From positions 3,270,501 through 3,334,500 of the forward strand of contig NZ_SGXG01000001.1 in NCBI RefSeq assembly GCF_004216715.1: a DNA stretch of 64,000 nucleotides, written 5' to 3'. The position numbers were made by a program, and so were the translations under genes. This DNA is from Cecembia calidifontis. GTDB taxonomy: Bacteria > Bacteroidota > Bacteroidia > Cytophagales > Cyclobacteriaceae. The number at the start of each line of letters is the position of its first letter. Positions within the stretch are counted from its first letter, which is position 1. The notes below the pieces were generated by a model that saw nothing but the letters and a program-made list of their open reading frames with translations, made no database searches and had not been told where the DNA came from. Below, in pieces: positions 43,188 through 51,595 of this stretch.

Positions 43188-44525
43188 ATGTTTGATAATC
43201 TTAGTTTAAAATTAGATAGAGCTTTTAAGACCCTGAAGGGTACTGGTAAAATTACAGAAATCAATGTGGCCACTACTGTGAAAGAAATCCGTAGGGCCTT
43301 GATTGATGCAGACGTGAATTATAAAGTTGCCAAAGAGGTGACAGATACCATCAAAGAACAGGCATTGGGCAGGGATGTGTTGATAGCGGTATCTCCAGGA
43401 CAACTTTTGGTAAAAATCACGCAGGAAGAGCTGACCAAATTGATGGGGGGATCCAAAGTGGATATCAACATCAAGGGTGACCCAGCAGTTATTTTGATTT
43501 CAGGTTTGCAGGGTTCCGGTAAAACCACTTTTTCAGGAAAGTTAGCCTATTTACTCAAGAAACAAGGCAGGCAGGTTTTGTTGGCAGCCTGCGACATCTA
43601 CCGTCCTGCTGCGATCGATCAGTTGAAAGTATTGGGTGAGCAGATTGGGGTAGAGGTATATGCTGAGCCTGAGAATAAAAATGCTTTGGAAATTGCCAGT
43701 AGGGCAATAGAATACGCAAAAAAACAGGGTAAAAAAATAGTCATCGTCGATACAGCCGGACGTTTGGCAGTAGATGAGCAAATGATGAAGGAAATTGAAG
43801 CGCTTAAAAAGGCTCTTAATCCTTCAGAAACGCTTTTTGTGGTAGACTCCATGACAGGTCAGGATGCTGTCAACACTGCCAAGACATTTGATGAAAGGTT
43901 GGATTTTGACGGTGTTGTATTGACCAAATTGGATGGTGATACGCGTGGCGGTGCTGCCATTTCCATCCGTCACGTTGTCAATAAGCCAATTAAATTTATT
44001 TCTACAGGTGAAAAAATGGAAAACATTGATGTTTTCCACCCTGATAGGATGGCCCAAAGAATCCTGGGCATGGGAGATGTGATCTCTTTGGTTGAGCGTG
44101 CCCAGCAGACTTTTGACGAAGATGAAGCCAAGCGTATCAATGCCAAAATCCGTAAAAACCAGTTCAACTTCGATGATTTCCTTTCTCAGTTGGAGCAGAT
44201 CAAGAAAATGGGGAACATTAAAGATCTCGTAGGAATGATCCCGGGTATGGGCAAAGCCATGAAAGGTTTGGACATTGATGATGATTCCTTCAAACCAATT
44301 GAAGCTATTATCAGAAGTATGACTCCTGCTGAAAGGGAAAATCCGGACATTATTGATGGAAGTAGAAGAAAGAGGATAGCCAACGGTAGCGGTAGGAGTA
44401 TTACTGAAGTCAATAATCTGATGAAACAGTTTGCAGATATGCGAAAACTGATGAAGCAGATGAACAAAATGGGGGGCGCCAAAAAAGCCCTTGGAAATAT
44501 GATCCCGGGCATGGGAAGGAGGTAA
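43188..44525 (+). CDS. ffh: Signal recognition particle GTPase Ffh
   Basis: A 445-residue SRP protein that binds signal peptides of membrane proteins on the ribosome and delivers them to FtsY. N domain at the start; G domain with ISGLQGSGKTTFSGKL (P-loop), the DxxG-type VDTAGRLAVDEQMM and TKLDGDTRGGAA; then the methionine-rich M domain with IPGMGKAMKG and a C-terminal NKMGGAKKALGNMIPGMGRR. All expected motifs are present. The SRP RNA was not found in the window. Confidence 0.97.
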   Translation: MFDNLSLKLDRAFKTLKGTGKITEINVATTVKEIRRALIDADVNYKVAKEVTDTIKEQALGRDVLIAVSPGQLLVKITQEELTKLMGGSKVDINIKGDPAVILISGLQGSGKTTFSGKLAYLLKKQGRQVLLAACDIYRPAAIDQLKVLGEQIGVEVYAEPENKNALEIASRAIEYAKKQGKKIVIVDTAGRLAVDEQMMKEIEALKKALNPSETLFVVDSMTGQDAVNTAKTFDERLDFDGVVLTKLDGDTRGGAAISIRHVVNKPIKFISTGEKMENIDVFHPDRMAQRILGMGDVISLVERAQQTFDEDEAKRINAKIRKNQFNFDDFLSQLEQIKKMGNIKDLVGMIPGMGKAMKGLDIDDDSFKPIEAIIRSMTPAERENPDIIDGSRRKRIANGSGRSITEVNNLMKQFADMRKLMKQMNKMGGAKKALGNMIPGMGRR

Positions 44526-44539
44526 AAATTTGGCCAATT

Positions 44540-44573
44540 AAAAAAAGGGGGATGCGGATTTCTGAAATCGCAT
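44540..44573 (-). terminator. Terminator of the merR-dprA unit
   Basis: Read on the minus strand: ATGCGATTTC / GAAATCCGCAT stem with one bulged base (44552-44573), then CCCCCTTTTTTT. It lies in the gap between ffh and the convergent dprA. Confidence 0.62.
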
Positions 44574-44604
44574 TCGGGAAGGAAACCAGTTTTCCTAGTA
44601 TAAA

Positions 44605-45726
44605 CTAAGGCCTTTTAAGCTTATATCTTTTTCCAGGTAGCGCCTGTATAAATCCCTCAAATTCAAGGTTTAATAACCTGATAGCTAAAGTGGAAACAGA
44701 CATGTTGAGCAGAAGTGCAAGACTGTCTATTTCCACTTCTTTTTTTGTCTGCAACATCAGAAGAATTTCCTGATCTTCCTGTTCAAATTTGGAGAGGTCC
44801 CAAGTAGGGGTTCCATTATCTTTAGGGGAATCTTTGGACCAGGACAGACATTCTTCAAGATCTTTTGGCCCAGTATAAATGGAAGCTTTCATACTACGGA
44901 TCAGGTTATTGCATCCCTCACTATAAGTTGCCTGAAGATTTCCCGGCACCGCAAACACTTCCTTATTATAGCTATAGGCAATTTCAGCAGTTATTAAGGC
45001 TCCGCCTTTCTTGGCAGCTTCCACTACAATCAAGGCATCTGAAAGTCCGGCAATTATTCTGTTCCTTTTTGGGAAATTGGTAGGGTGCATGATGGTTCCT
45101 GGGGGAAATTCACTTAAAATACCTCCAGATTCAAGCATGCTTTGCGCTGTGGATTTATGTGCAGAGGGATAGATTTGGTCTACGGAAGAACCTAAAACCG
45201 CAACCGTAGGCAAATTACAGGAAAGTGCATTACGGTGGGCTTCAATGTCTACCCCATAGGCCAATCCACTGATAACCATAGGTGCATAAGGCGCCAGGTC
45301 TTCGATGATTTTCTTGGTGATGCTTTTACCATATTCCGTTATATTTCGGGTACCTACTATACCCACAGTTCTTGGTGGATTAAAATTGATGTTTCCTTTA
45401 TGGAATAATACCACAGGACAATCATCCAAGCCTTTTAATCTTATTGGGAAGTTATTGTCCGAAAAAGTTACTATTTCGATGTTTTTCTTTTGACAAGCCT
45501 GAATGATTTCCTCAGCTGACCTGAGATACTCATGTTTTTTGGACCTAAAAGACAGCAGTTTTTGACTGATCCTGGGAATTTTAGCAGCTTTACCTGCTGG
45601 CATTTCAAAAAAATTTTGGGCTGAACCTGCATATCCTACAATATTTCGGCAGATAGCAGGGCCAATTTGGGGGATAAAGTTAAGGGCAATTTCGTATATC
45701 AGATCATCTTTCGCCTGGTCCAACAT
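44605..45726 (-). CDS. dprA: DNA processing protein DprA (Smf)
   Basis: A 373-residue protein that binds incoming single-stranded DNA and loads RecA during natural transformation. The N-terminal helical region (ALNFIPQIGPAICRNIVGYAG) is HhH-like. The Rossmann core has VGIVGTRNITEYGK, VISGLAYGVDIEAH, VAVLGSSVDQIYPSAHK and SEFPPGTIMHPTNFPKRNRII. The C-terminal winged-helix DprA domain starts near LSKFEQEDQEILLML. It overlaps the MerR gene upstream by 23 bp. Confidence 0.95.
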   Translation of the reverse strand: MLDQAKDDLIYEIALNFIPQIGPAICRNIVGYAGSAQNFFEMPAGKAAKIPRISQKLLSFRSKKHEYLRSAEEIIQACQKKNIEIVTFSDNNFPIRLKGLDDCPVVLFHKGNINFNPPRTVGIVGTRNITEYGKSITKKIIEDLAPYAPMVISGLAYGVDIEAHRNALSCNLPTVAVLGSSVDQIYPSAHKSTAQSMLESGGILSEFPPGTIMHPTNFPKRNRIIAGLSDALIVVEAAKKGGALITAEIAYSYNKEVFAVPGNLQATYSEGCNNLIRSMKASIYTGPKDLEECLSWSKDSPKDNGTPTWDLSKFEQEDQEILLMLQTKKEVEIDSLALLLNMSVSTLAIRLLNLEFEGFIQALPGKRYKLKRP

Positions 45727-46114
45727 GCATTTTGTCTCTTATTTCGATTAAAAAACGTTTGATTTGGTGAAGCCTATCCACCATACTGGCCTTATCAAAT
45801 ACTTTTTCCTGGTCATTTTTGATTACTTCCTGTGCGCCCTGAAGGGTATAGCCTTTCACTTTTACCAATTGGTAGATGTAGCGGATTTTTTCTATGTCAT
45901 CTTTGGTAAAGCGTCTGTTGCCTTTTTTGTCCTTTTTTGGCTTGATGATGTCAAACTCACCCTCCCAATAACGGATAAGTGATGGGGCAACCTTGAACAT
46001 AGTGGCTACTTCACCAATAGAATAGTATTTTTTTTCAATTTCTCTTTCTTTGTAGGGCACGGTTTTCTGTTTTAGGTTCGAGGCTTTTGGTTCAAATATG
46101 GTTCCAAATTTCAA
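45704..46114 (-). CDS. MerR-family transcriptional regulator
   Basis: A 136-residue regulator with an N-terminal MerR helix-turn-helix, YYSIGEVATMFKVAPSLIRYWEGEF, and the second DNA-contact helix NRRFTKDDIEKIRYIYQLVK. The C-terminal part is a short coiled coil without cysteines, so it is not an evident metal sensor. The first 28 residues before YYSIGEV are not conserved-looking; a GTG near 46060 is an alternative start. It overlaps dprA by 23 bp and probably forms a transcription unit with it. Confidence 0.88.
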   Translation of the reverse strand: MKFGTIFEPKASNLKQKTVPYKEREIEKKYYSIGEVATMFKVAPSLIRYWEGEFDIIKPKKDKKGNRRFTKDDIEKIRYIYQLVKVKGYTLQGAQEVIKNDQEKVFDKASMVDRLHQIKRFLIEIRDKMHVGPGER

Positions 46115-46220
46115 TTCCCATTGAATAAGCTAAATTTACTTTGCCTTTTTCAAGAAGTAAACTGTTTTTTAATCGATTAATTTTAAATAGCTGAAAATCA
46201 GCTTTATATTTTCTTTGACT

Positions 46221-46225
46221 TATTC
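46221..46225. repeat. Left 5-bp target-site duplication of the IS1380 element
   Basis: TATTC, identical to 47891-47895 at the other end. Together with the preceding T it completes the TTA (minus-strand TAA) that was the ancestral rhaM stop codon. Confidence 0.85.
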
Positions 46226-46458
46226 CCTAAAATCCGCAGGATTTTAGTTTGGAGATTTGAATCTGCTTGTTTGTGTTCATTTTTGGTCTAGTTCGGGAAT
46301 TTCTTCCCTTTGATTGAAGAGTGTTCATAGTTTTGAGACAATGGATTTTAGGTTTGAGGATAAAATGGACGGTTTTTTTCCTCAATTTTAATGGAAAAGG
46401 CATACCTCTTCCCTGTAAATCTTTATTTTTTGAGCTCCTGAGGGGTTTTTATCTGAAT

Positions 46459-47766
46459 TTAGTTCAAAATCGGCTTGTAATCCTTACTCGTGAACAGTTT
46501 GAGCACTTCTCTTCTTCCCGTTCTTATCCACTTGGCTGAAACAGTGATAAATCTGAAGATAAACTTCTTGAGCCTGTCGGTAGGCTTAAGCCAATCAACT
46601 TTTCTGGAATACTCTCCAATGATATAGGTGTAAAAATTGGCATACATAGCCGTCATAAGCATAAAGGAGGTATTCTCTGCAAGGAACGAACAGGGCAACT
46701 TAGACCAGCCAAAGTCATTGTTGAGTACATCAAACAAGCGTTCGCTTGCACCCCGGGCGTTATAAAACCTTACAACAGCTTCATTGGACGATGTATGTTC
46801 ATTGGTCAGAATAGCCCTGTAAGTAAATGCATCTCCACTAAACACATCTGCCTGCCCGTCTTTACGCCTGATTCTGGTAATGACCAGCCTGTAAGACCTG
46901 TCTTTACCGAAAGGTTTGTAGTCGGATAGGTCAGTAACTTCCATTTCCTGTACACCCAAACGTATTTTCTGCCACTTCTCAGGGGCTATACTTCCAAGGA
47001 TATTATCCAGTTTGGCACATCTGTTTGCCCGTATATAAAAGCTTTCGGTATGTGCTTCCAGTGTGCGGAGAACTTCTTCCTGATAGGATGCTGAATCGGC
47101 TCTGAACCTTCCGATACGGATATTTTCATTGGTAAGCTGCCCAAACATGCGTGTAAGTGTATCAGCCTGCAAATATTTGGCCTGACTGTTGCCATTTCTG
47201 CCCTCTACGTACACAGGAATGGCCTGTGAAAATTCAGGATGTGCTATGGAAGCTACACCTGGCTGATATCCATAGACGTGTTTATATGTCTTTTTTGAAT
47301 CGTACTTTTCAGTTGGAATGACGGTGTTGTCATAATCGAGGTCGTAAGCAACACCTGACTTGAGTAATCCGGTCTTACAAGCTGATTTTAACAACAAGCT
47401 GTTGAGTTTTCCATTGATATTAAATTCATGGCTTACTCCACTGGACGGATTTATAAAGAGTTCTGTATCAACAGCAAGCTCTTTGATACCTCTCAGAATT
47501 GTATCGGCACTGCATACTGAAAATGAAGGGACCTGTTCAAGTGCGTCTCTCAAGTGAACATTGATATCTTCAGTACAGTCGCCACCATTAAAGAAAATAG
47601 CCATATGATTGGCGAAAATGTCACTGTATGAAAACCCTCCCCTTAAGGCTCTAACCCCCAATTGATTATCAATGAGTTCTGGGAGACCAGAATTTTTGAA
47701 AGAGTTAAAAACAAAATTAAAACCTCCGAAAGGTGTGATTTTTTCTGTCGAATTCGTAATTTTCAT
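46459..47766 (-). CDS. IS1380-family transposase
   Basis: A 435-residue DDE (IS4-like fold) transposase. Recognisable parts are the N-terminal LRGGFSYSDIFANHMAIFFNGGDCTEDIN, the first catalytic Asp in VAYDLDYDNTVIP, the second in IGRFRADSASYQEEVL, and the late NARGASERLFDVLNNDFGWSKLPC with the catalytic Glu region. The frame is intact. An upstream in-frame ATG at 47778 is possible; ATG 47766 (MKITNSTEK) is preferred as the usual start of this type. Confidence 0.93.
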   Translation of the reverse strand: MKITNSTEKITPFGGFNFVFNSFKNSGLPELIDNQLGVRALRGGFSYSDIFANHMAIFFNGGDCTEDINVHLRDALEQVPSFSVCSADTILRGIKELAVDTELFINPSSGVSHEFNINGKLNSLLLKSACKTGLLKSGVAYDLDYDNTVIPTEKYDSKKTYKHVYGYQPGVASIAHPEFSQAIPVYVEGRNGNSQAKYLQADTLTRMFGQLTNENIRIGRFRADSASYQEEVLRTLEAHTESFYIRANRCAKLDNILGSIAPEKWQKIRLGVQEMEVTDLSDYKPFGKDRSYRLVITRIRRKDGQADVFSGDAFTYRAILTNEHTSSNEAVVRFYNARGASERLFDVLNNDFGWSKLPCSFLAENTSFMLMTAMYANFYTYIIGEYSRKVDWLKPTDRLKKFIFRFITVSAKWIRTGRREVLKLFTSKDYKPILN

Positions 47767-47806
47767 ACCGCTTATCAAGGATGTGTGGTAACACCTAAAT
47801 AAGTGA

Positions 47807-47860
47807 AAAAAAAACGAGCCGGAAAAGCCTGAATTGAATAAATTCAGCCACTTTTTCGGC
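47807..47860 (-). terminator. Terminator-like hairpin inside the IS1380 right end
   Basis: Read on the minus strand: GCCGAAAAAG and CTGAATT pair with AATTCAG and CTTTTCCGGC (47818-47860), followed by TCG and T9. It lies between the IS end and the transposase start, so it would stop rhaM transcription from running into the transposase, a known protective device of insertion sequences. Confidence 0.75.
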
Positions 47861-47865
47861 TTTTT

Positions 47866-48225
47866 TTAAATCCGCCCTGCGGATTTAAGGTATTCATTTT
47901 TTGTGTGGAAAATTTTTTTCATCAATTGCCATTTTTCACCTGGTTTTGCCCCTGGCAATGCCTGTTGGTATTTCGACATCAAACTTTCCCATTGTTGTAC
48001 TATTGGACTATTGGTATCGATTACCTTTTTCTTTTCGAATGAAAATGAAGCATCTGTTTCCATAATCATGAACAGACGGTTTTCCCACCGGAAAATTTCC
48101 ATGGACTGAATTCCTGATTCTTTGAAGCTTTCCAAGATTTCAGGCCAAACCGCTTGGTGATGTTTCTCATATTCCTCTATCAGACCTGGATCATTTTTCA
48201 AATCCAGCGCTAAACAATACCTCAT
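47866..48225 (-). CDS. rhaM: L-rhamnose mutarotase-family protein, C-terminus extended by IS1380
   Basis: A 119-residue protein of the RhaM/DUF718 family, which interconverts alpha and beta anomers of L-rhamnose (some members act on L-fucose). Motifs: RYCLALDLKNDPGLIEEYEKHH, the conserved VWPEILESFKESGI and QQALPGAKPGEKW. The last eight residues (YLKSAGRI) and the stop codon come from the IS1380 inverted repeat. Without the element the gene would end ...HTKNE-stop (111 aa). The tail lies beyond the conserved domain, so activity is probably kept. No other rhamnose gene is nearby. Confidence 0.88.
   Translation of the reverse strand: MRYCLALDLKNDPGLIEEYEKHHQAVWPEILESFKESGIQSMEIFRWENRLFMIMETDASFSFEKKKVIDTNSPIVQQWESLMSKYQQALPGAKPGEKWQLMKKIFHTKNEYLKSAGRI
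47891..47895. repeat. Right 5-bp target-site duplication of the IS1380 element
   Basis: TATTC, identical to 46221-46225; it encodes, on the minus strand, the Glu codon and two bases of the following codon of rhaM. Confidence 0.85.
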
Positions 48226-48326
48226 AAACTAATTTTATTGGGTGTTAATTTGACTTTGATGTATTTTTTGAAACATTTTTCAAATTAGGTTTTTATATTG
48301 AAAAATAAATCCGGTCCGATTAATTG

Positions 48327-51300
48327 ATGTTTAAAAATTTTCTTCGGTCATTTTTGCTCATTCTTTTCCTTTTCCTGGGTCAGATAGAAAAAAGCTATGC
48401 CCAGCTTTCTACTGTCGGAAGGGAATTCTGGATAGGATTTATGGAAAACAACCGGGTACAGAATTTTAATAACCCGGCCAACTCTGCGCTAGATTATGGA
48501 ATCGTGCTGATTACCGCTGCCGAGCCGGCATTTGGTTTTGTACAATATGCAGGAAGACAGGTAAATTTTGATCTTCAACAAGGAGAACAGTTTTTTTATA
48601 AAATAGAAGATCAGGACATGCTTCACAGATCTTCAGGTGTTGTAGAAAACAAAGGAGTATTCATTCAATCCAGTGGAAACGTATCGGTTTATGCTTTTAA
48701 TGAACGCTCCAGATCGGCTGATGGTACAGTTGTTTTGCCCATTCCTTCATTGGGAAAAGATTATTATGTGGTTTCCCATTATGAGATCATGACTGCCCCA
48801 ACCAATCTTCCCTACACCCCTAATGTCAATGATGAAAGTTTGTTTTTGATTGTTGGCGTAGAAGACAATACCCGTATAGAAGTAGTACCTTCTGTTTTCA
48901 CTTTAAGCGGTAATGCGGCAAATACCCCTTTTTTTATCAATCTTAACGCCGGACAAAGTTATCAAGTTAAGGCCAAAGCTGATCTTACCGGTTCAAGGGT
49001 CCGGGTAGTTGGGGACAATATTGATGACTGTAAGAATATTGCCGTATTTGGGGGGAACAAATGGACGAGTGTTGGGAATTGCGGCGGTGCAAACGATCAT
49101 CTTTTTCAACAGCTTTATCCTACTAAAACCTGGGGTACAGACTATTTGCATGTCTCTTTGGCAGGAAGAACATCAGGGGAATTGGTTAAGGTGGTGGCAT
49201 CAGAAAACAATACTCAGGTATTTGTGGACGGGCAAAATGCAGGCACCATTGATGCAGGAAAATTTTTAACTTTTGAATTTGAGGCAGATGCAGTAAAAAG
49301 AATTCAAACGGATAAGCCTTCTTCCGTAACGGTTTTTTCAAAAAGTCAGGAATGTAACCGTCCGGGTTCGCCCATGTATCTGGATGGGGATCCTTTTATG
49401 ATCAGCTACAGTCCTACCCAACAACTACTAAGGTCCGTAACATTCAATGCCATCCAATTGCCCGTTGTAACGGTCCATTATGTCAATATTATTGCAAAAA
49501 CTGCTTCGGTAGGGCTTACAAGGCTTGATGGACAGAATGTGGGCAACCGTTTTACGCCTTTTCCGCAGCAGCCGGAGTTTTCATATGCCAGAATCCCTAT
49601 CGACCAAGGTGTTCATAGTCTTTCTAACCCAGAAGGCTTTATTGCCTATGTTTACGGGTTTGGGGATGTGGAGTCATATGGCTATGCGGCAGGAGCCAGT
49701 TTGGACAATCTTAATTTTGAAATTGAACCGTTTTATGAATTTGAAATTGAGGGAGATAAAGTAGCTTGCCTCAATCAAAATGGAAGGTGGCAGATATTTC
49801 CTGAAAATGAAATTTTCACTTTCTTTCTTTGGGATTTTGGGGATGGATCTGCTTTAAAGGAAGGGAAAGAAGTAGAGCATATTTTTACCCGGAAAGGAGA
49901 ATATGAAGTGAAGGTAATTGCTTCAGTTAGTCCAAACAGCTGCGATCTCCAGGAGGAGGTTCTTTTTAAAGTAGAAGTAAGAGATGTAGAAGGTGAAATT
50001 CTTGGTGTAACCTCCGTTTGTCCAGATGTTGAAGAAATAACGTATAGTTTTAAATCGGCAGACCCTTTCCAGAAAGTGATCTGGAGGCAAGAGGGGGGAG
50101 AAATTATCGACTCGGATGAGGAGAAAGGTTTGGTTACCATCCGTTGGGGTGCAGCAAACCCGAATGCAAGGCTTTATGCTACTCCTTTTACTTTGGAGGG
50201 GTGTCCACTGGATGAAATTTCAATACAGATTACTATCAATCCCCTGATCCAGTCCACCATTCCTCAAGGTGAAATACAAGTTTGCTTTGATCCGGAGCTG
50301 GAATTTAAATACTCGGTTTCCAACCCTCTTAATTCCAGAGGGTATGAATGGTTTGTTGAACAAGGGAGCATTGTTGGAGCCAGGGAAGGGCCCGTCATTA
50401 AAATCAGGTGGGATATTCCGGGAGTCAAGGGTAGGGTATGGTTCAGAGAATATAGTCTCATTGATGATTCCTGTGAAGGTGAATCCCCAAAATTGGAAGT
50501 AACCGTTAATCAGGCCTTTGTGCTGGAAAATGTTGAAAAATCAAATGTTTCCTGCTTTGGAGCAAATGATGGTCAAATTTCCCTGAGTGTAGCAGGGGGT
50601 ATTCTTCCTTTAAGTTACGATTGGAGCCACGACCCTGCCTTGAATGCCCCCAACGCCTCCAATTTACTCGCTGGGAAGTACCGTGTAAAAGTAATGGATG
50701 CTTTTGGCTGCGAATTGATTTCCGAAGAAATAGAAATTACCCAGCCGGAAATTCTACAACTATCTTCCTTGGAGACTTCAGGAACATCCTGTTTTGGCAG
50801 AGCAGATGGGAAGGCCGTAATTGAATTGACAGGAGGAATACCACCTTACACCATTGATTATCCCAATACAGCAATAAATAGAAATACATATGCTTTAGAA
50901 AATCTGGAAAGCGGGAATTATGATCTAAATATCACTGACGGAAATGGCTGTCGGTTGAATCTGGTTTTTGAAATAGAATCTCCTTTACCCGTTCTTTTGG
51001 AAGTTACACAAACCCGTCCGAGTTGCCCTGGGCAGTCCAACGGCGAGCTTTTTGTAACACCTGGAGCAGGTTTTATTCCTTTGCAGTACAGTTGGAATTA
51101 CAACGATGAACAAGGACAACTGCTTACAGGACTTCCAAGAGGAGTATATCAAGTGGTTGCCAAAGATGCAAATGGTTGTGAAGCTTTAGGTACAGCAGAA
51201 GTAAGGGAAGAGGCTCCCATAGTCAGGATGCCAACAGGGTATAAGTTGGGTGAAGATCTATTTGTAGGTGTCTCCAATTGTGAAATTGCATTTAACCTTA

Positions 51301-51554
51301 CTATTTTTAATAGGTGGGGTCAACTGATCTATAATGGCAGTTCTGGTTGGGATGGGAAAATCAATGGAGAAAATGCACCCCTAGGTACGTATTCATATCT
51401 TTTCCAGTATCATTTTCAAATGAATGGGGATGATGTAAGGATGGAAAAGAGGGGAGTGTTTACATTAATCTTTTTAATGCATAACCTTTTTGCTCCACAA
51501 ATGCTTATTCTAAACAAATTCCGCATTGATGGGTATTCATTATCTGAAACTTAG
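48327..51554 (+). CDS. Giant T9SS type B surface protein with IgGFc-binding-like, PKD and SprB-like repeats (copy 1)
   Basis: A 1,075-residue exported protein. After the signal peptide (MFKNFLRSFLLILFLFLGQ to SYAQ) comes a large N-terminal region (STVGREFWIGFMENNR ... ERSADGTVVLPIPSLGKDYYVVS) like the IgGFc-binding N-terminal domain. A PKD domain follows (FFLWDFGDGSALKEGKEVEHIF), then Ig-like modules, SprB-type repeats (DGQISLSVAGGILPLSYDWSHDP, DGKAVIELTGGIPPYTIDY, NGELFVTPGAGFIPLQYSW) and a gliding-motility C-terminal domain (CHU_C/type B: VRMPTGYKLGEDLF ... LTIFNRWGQLIY ... GTYSYLF). It should be a surface adhesin. The type B domain should end near RGVFTLI, but here the frame runs on for 27 more residues, probably because of a T-run slip at 51471-51475. 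ATG 48327 is preferred over TTG 48324. The following gene is a paralogue. Confidence 0.88.
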   Translation: MFKNFLRSFLLILFLFLGQIEKSYAQLSTVGREFWIGFMENNRVQNFNNPANSALDYGIVLITAAEPAFGFVQYAGRQVNFDLQQGEQFFYKIEDQDMLHRSSGVVENKGVFIQSSGNVSVYAFNERSRSADGTVVLPIPSLGKDYYVVSHYEIMTAPTNLPYTPNVNDESLFLIVGVEDNTRIEVVPSVFTLSGNAANTPFFINLNAGQSYQVKAKADLTGSRVRVVGDNIDDCKNIAVFGGNKWTSVGNCGGANDHLFQQLYPTKTWGTDYLHVSLAGRTSGELVKVVASENNTQVFVDGQNAGTIDAGKFLTFEFEADAVKRIQTDKPSSVTVFSKSQECNRPGSPMYLDGDPFMISYSPTQQLLRSVTFNAIQLPVVTVHYVNIIAKTASVGLTRLDGQNVGNRFTPFPQQPEFSYARIPIDQGVHSLSNPEGFIAYVYGFGDVESYGYAAGASLDNLNFEIEPFYEFEIEGDKVACLNQNGRWQIFPENEIFTFFLWDFGDGSALKEGKEVEHIFTRKGEYEVKVIASVSPNSCDLQEEVLFKVEVRDVEGEILGVTSVCPDVEEITYSFKSADPFQKVIWRQEGGEIIDSDEEKGLVTIRWGAANPNARLYATPFTLEGCPLDEISIQITINPLIQSTIPQGEIQVCFDPELEFKYSVSNPLNSRGYEWFVEQGSIVGAREGPVIKIRWDIPGVKGRVWFREYSLIDDSCEGESPKLEVTVNQAFVLENVEKSNVSCFGANDGQISLSVAGGILPLSYDWSHDPALNAPNASNLLAGKYRVKVMDAFGCELISEEIEITQPEILQLSSLETSGTSCFGRADGKAVIELTGGIPPYTIDYPNTAINRNTYALENLESGNYDLNITDGNGCRLNLVFEIESPLPVLLEVTQTRPSCPGQSNGELFVTPGAGFIPLQYSWNYNDEQGQLLTGLPRGVYQVVAKDANGCEALGTAEVREEAPIVRMPTGYKLGEDLFVGVSNCEIAFNLTIFNRWGQLIYNGSSGWDGKINGENAPLGTYSYLFQYHFQMNGDDVRMEKRGVFTLIFLMHNLFAPQMLILNKFRIDGYSLSET

Positions 51555-51595
51555 AGAAATATTGATAAATTGTCCTTGTTTGTTGGATAAGTAAA

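Larger units (their letters stand above)
46226..47890. mobile_element. IS1380-family insertion sequence (1,665 bp)
   Basis: Terminal inverted repeats of 15 bp with one mismatch: CCTAAAATCCGCAGG at 46226-46240 and, on the other strand, CCTTAAATCCGCAGG at 47890-47876. A 5-bp duplication TATTC flanks it. The CCT end resembles that known from ISEcp1 of the same family. Inside: one intact transposase on the minus strand, a 218-bp noncoding tail (46241-46458) in which I see no gene, and a hairpin upstream of the transposase. It sits in the stop codon of rhaM. Confidence 0.9.

Noticed and set aside
43824..44537. Long open frame (237 codons) antisense to ffh
   Set aside because: It is a shadow of ffh; the translated protein has no recognisable domain and ffh is fully conserved in the other frame.
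46060..46090. TTCGAGG/TTCAAAT-like bases resembling a tRNA T loop
   Set aside because: They lie inside the merR coding sequence and no cloverleaf can be drawn around them.
46321..46539. Short plus-strand open frame in the IS1380 tail
   Set aside because: Lies across the noncoding tail and the transposase 3' end; no start context or recognisable product.
46214..47808. TTTSACTTATT near-inverted repeat pair first considered as the IS1380 ends
   Set aside because: No target duplication fits it, while the CCTWAAATCCGCAGG pair at 46226/47890 has a perfect 5-bp duplication and explains the rhaM stop codon.
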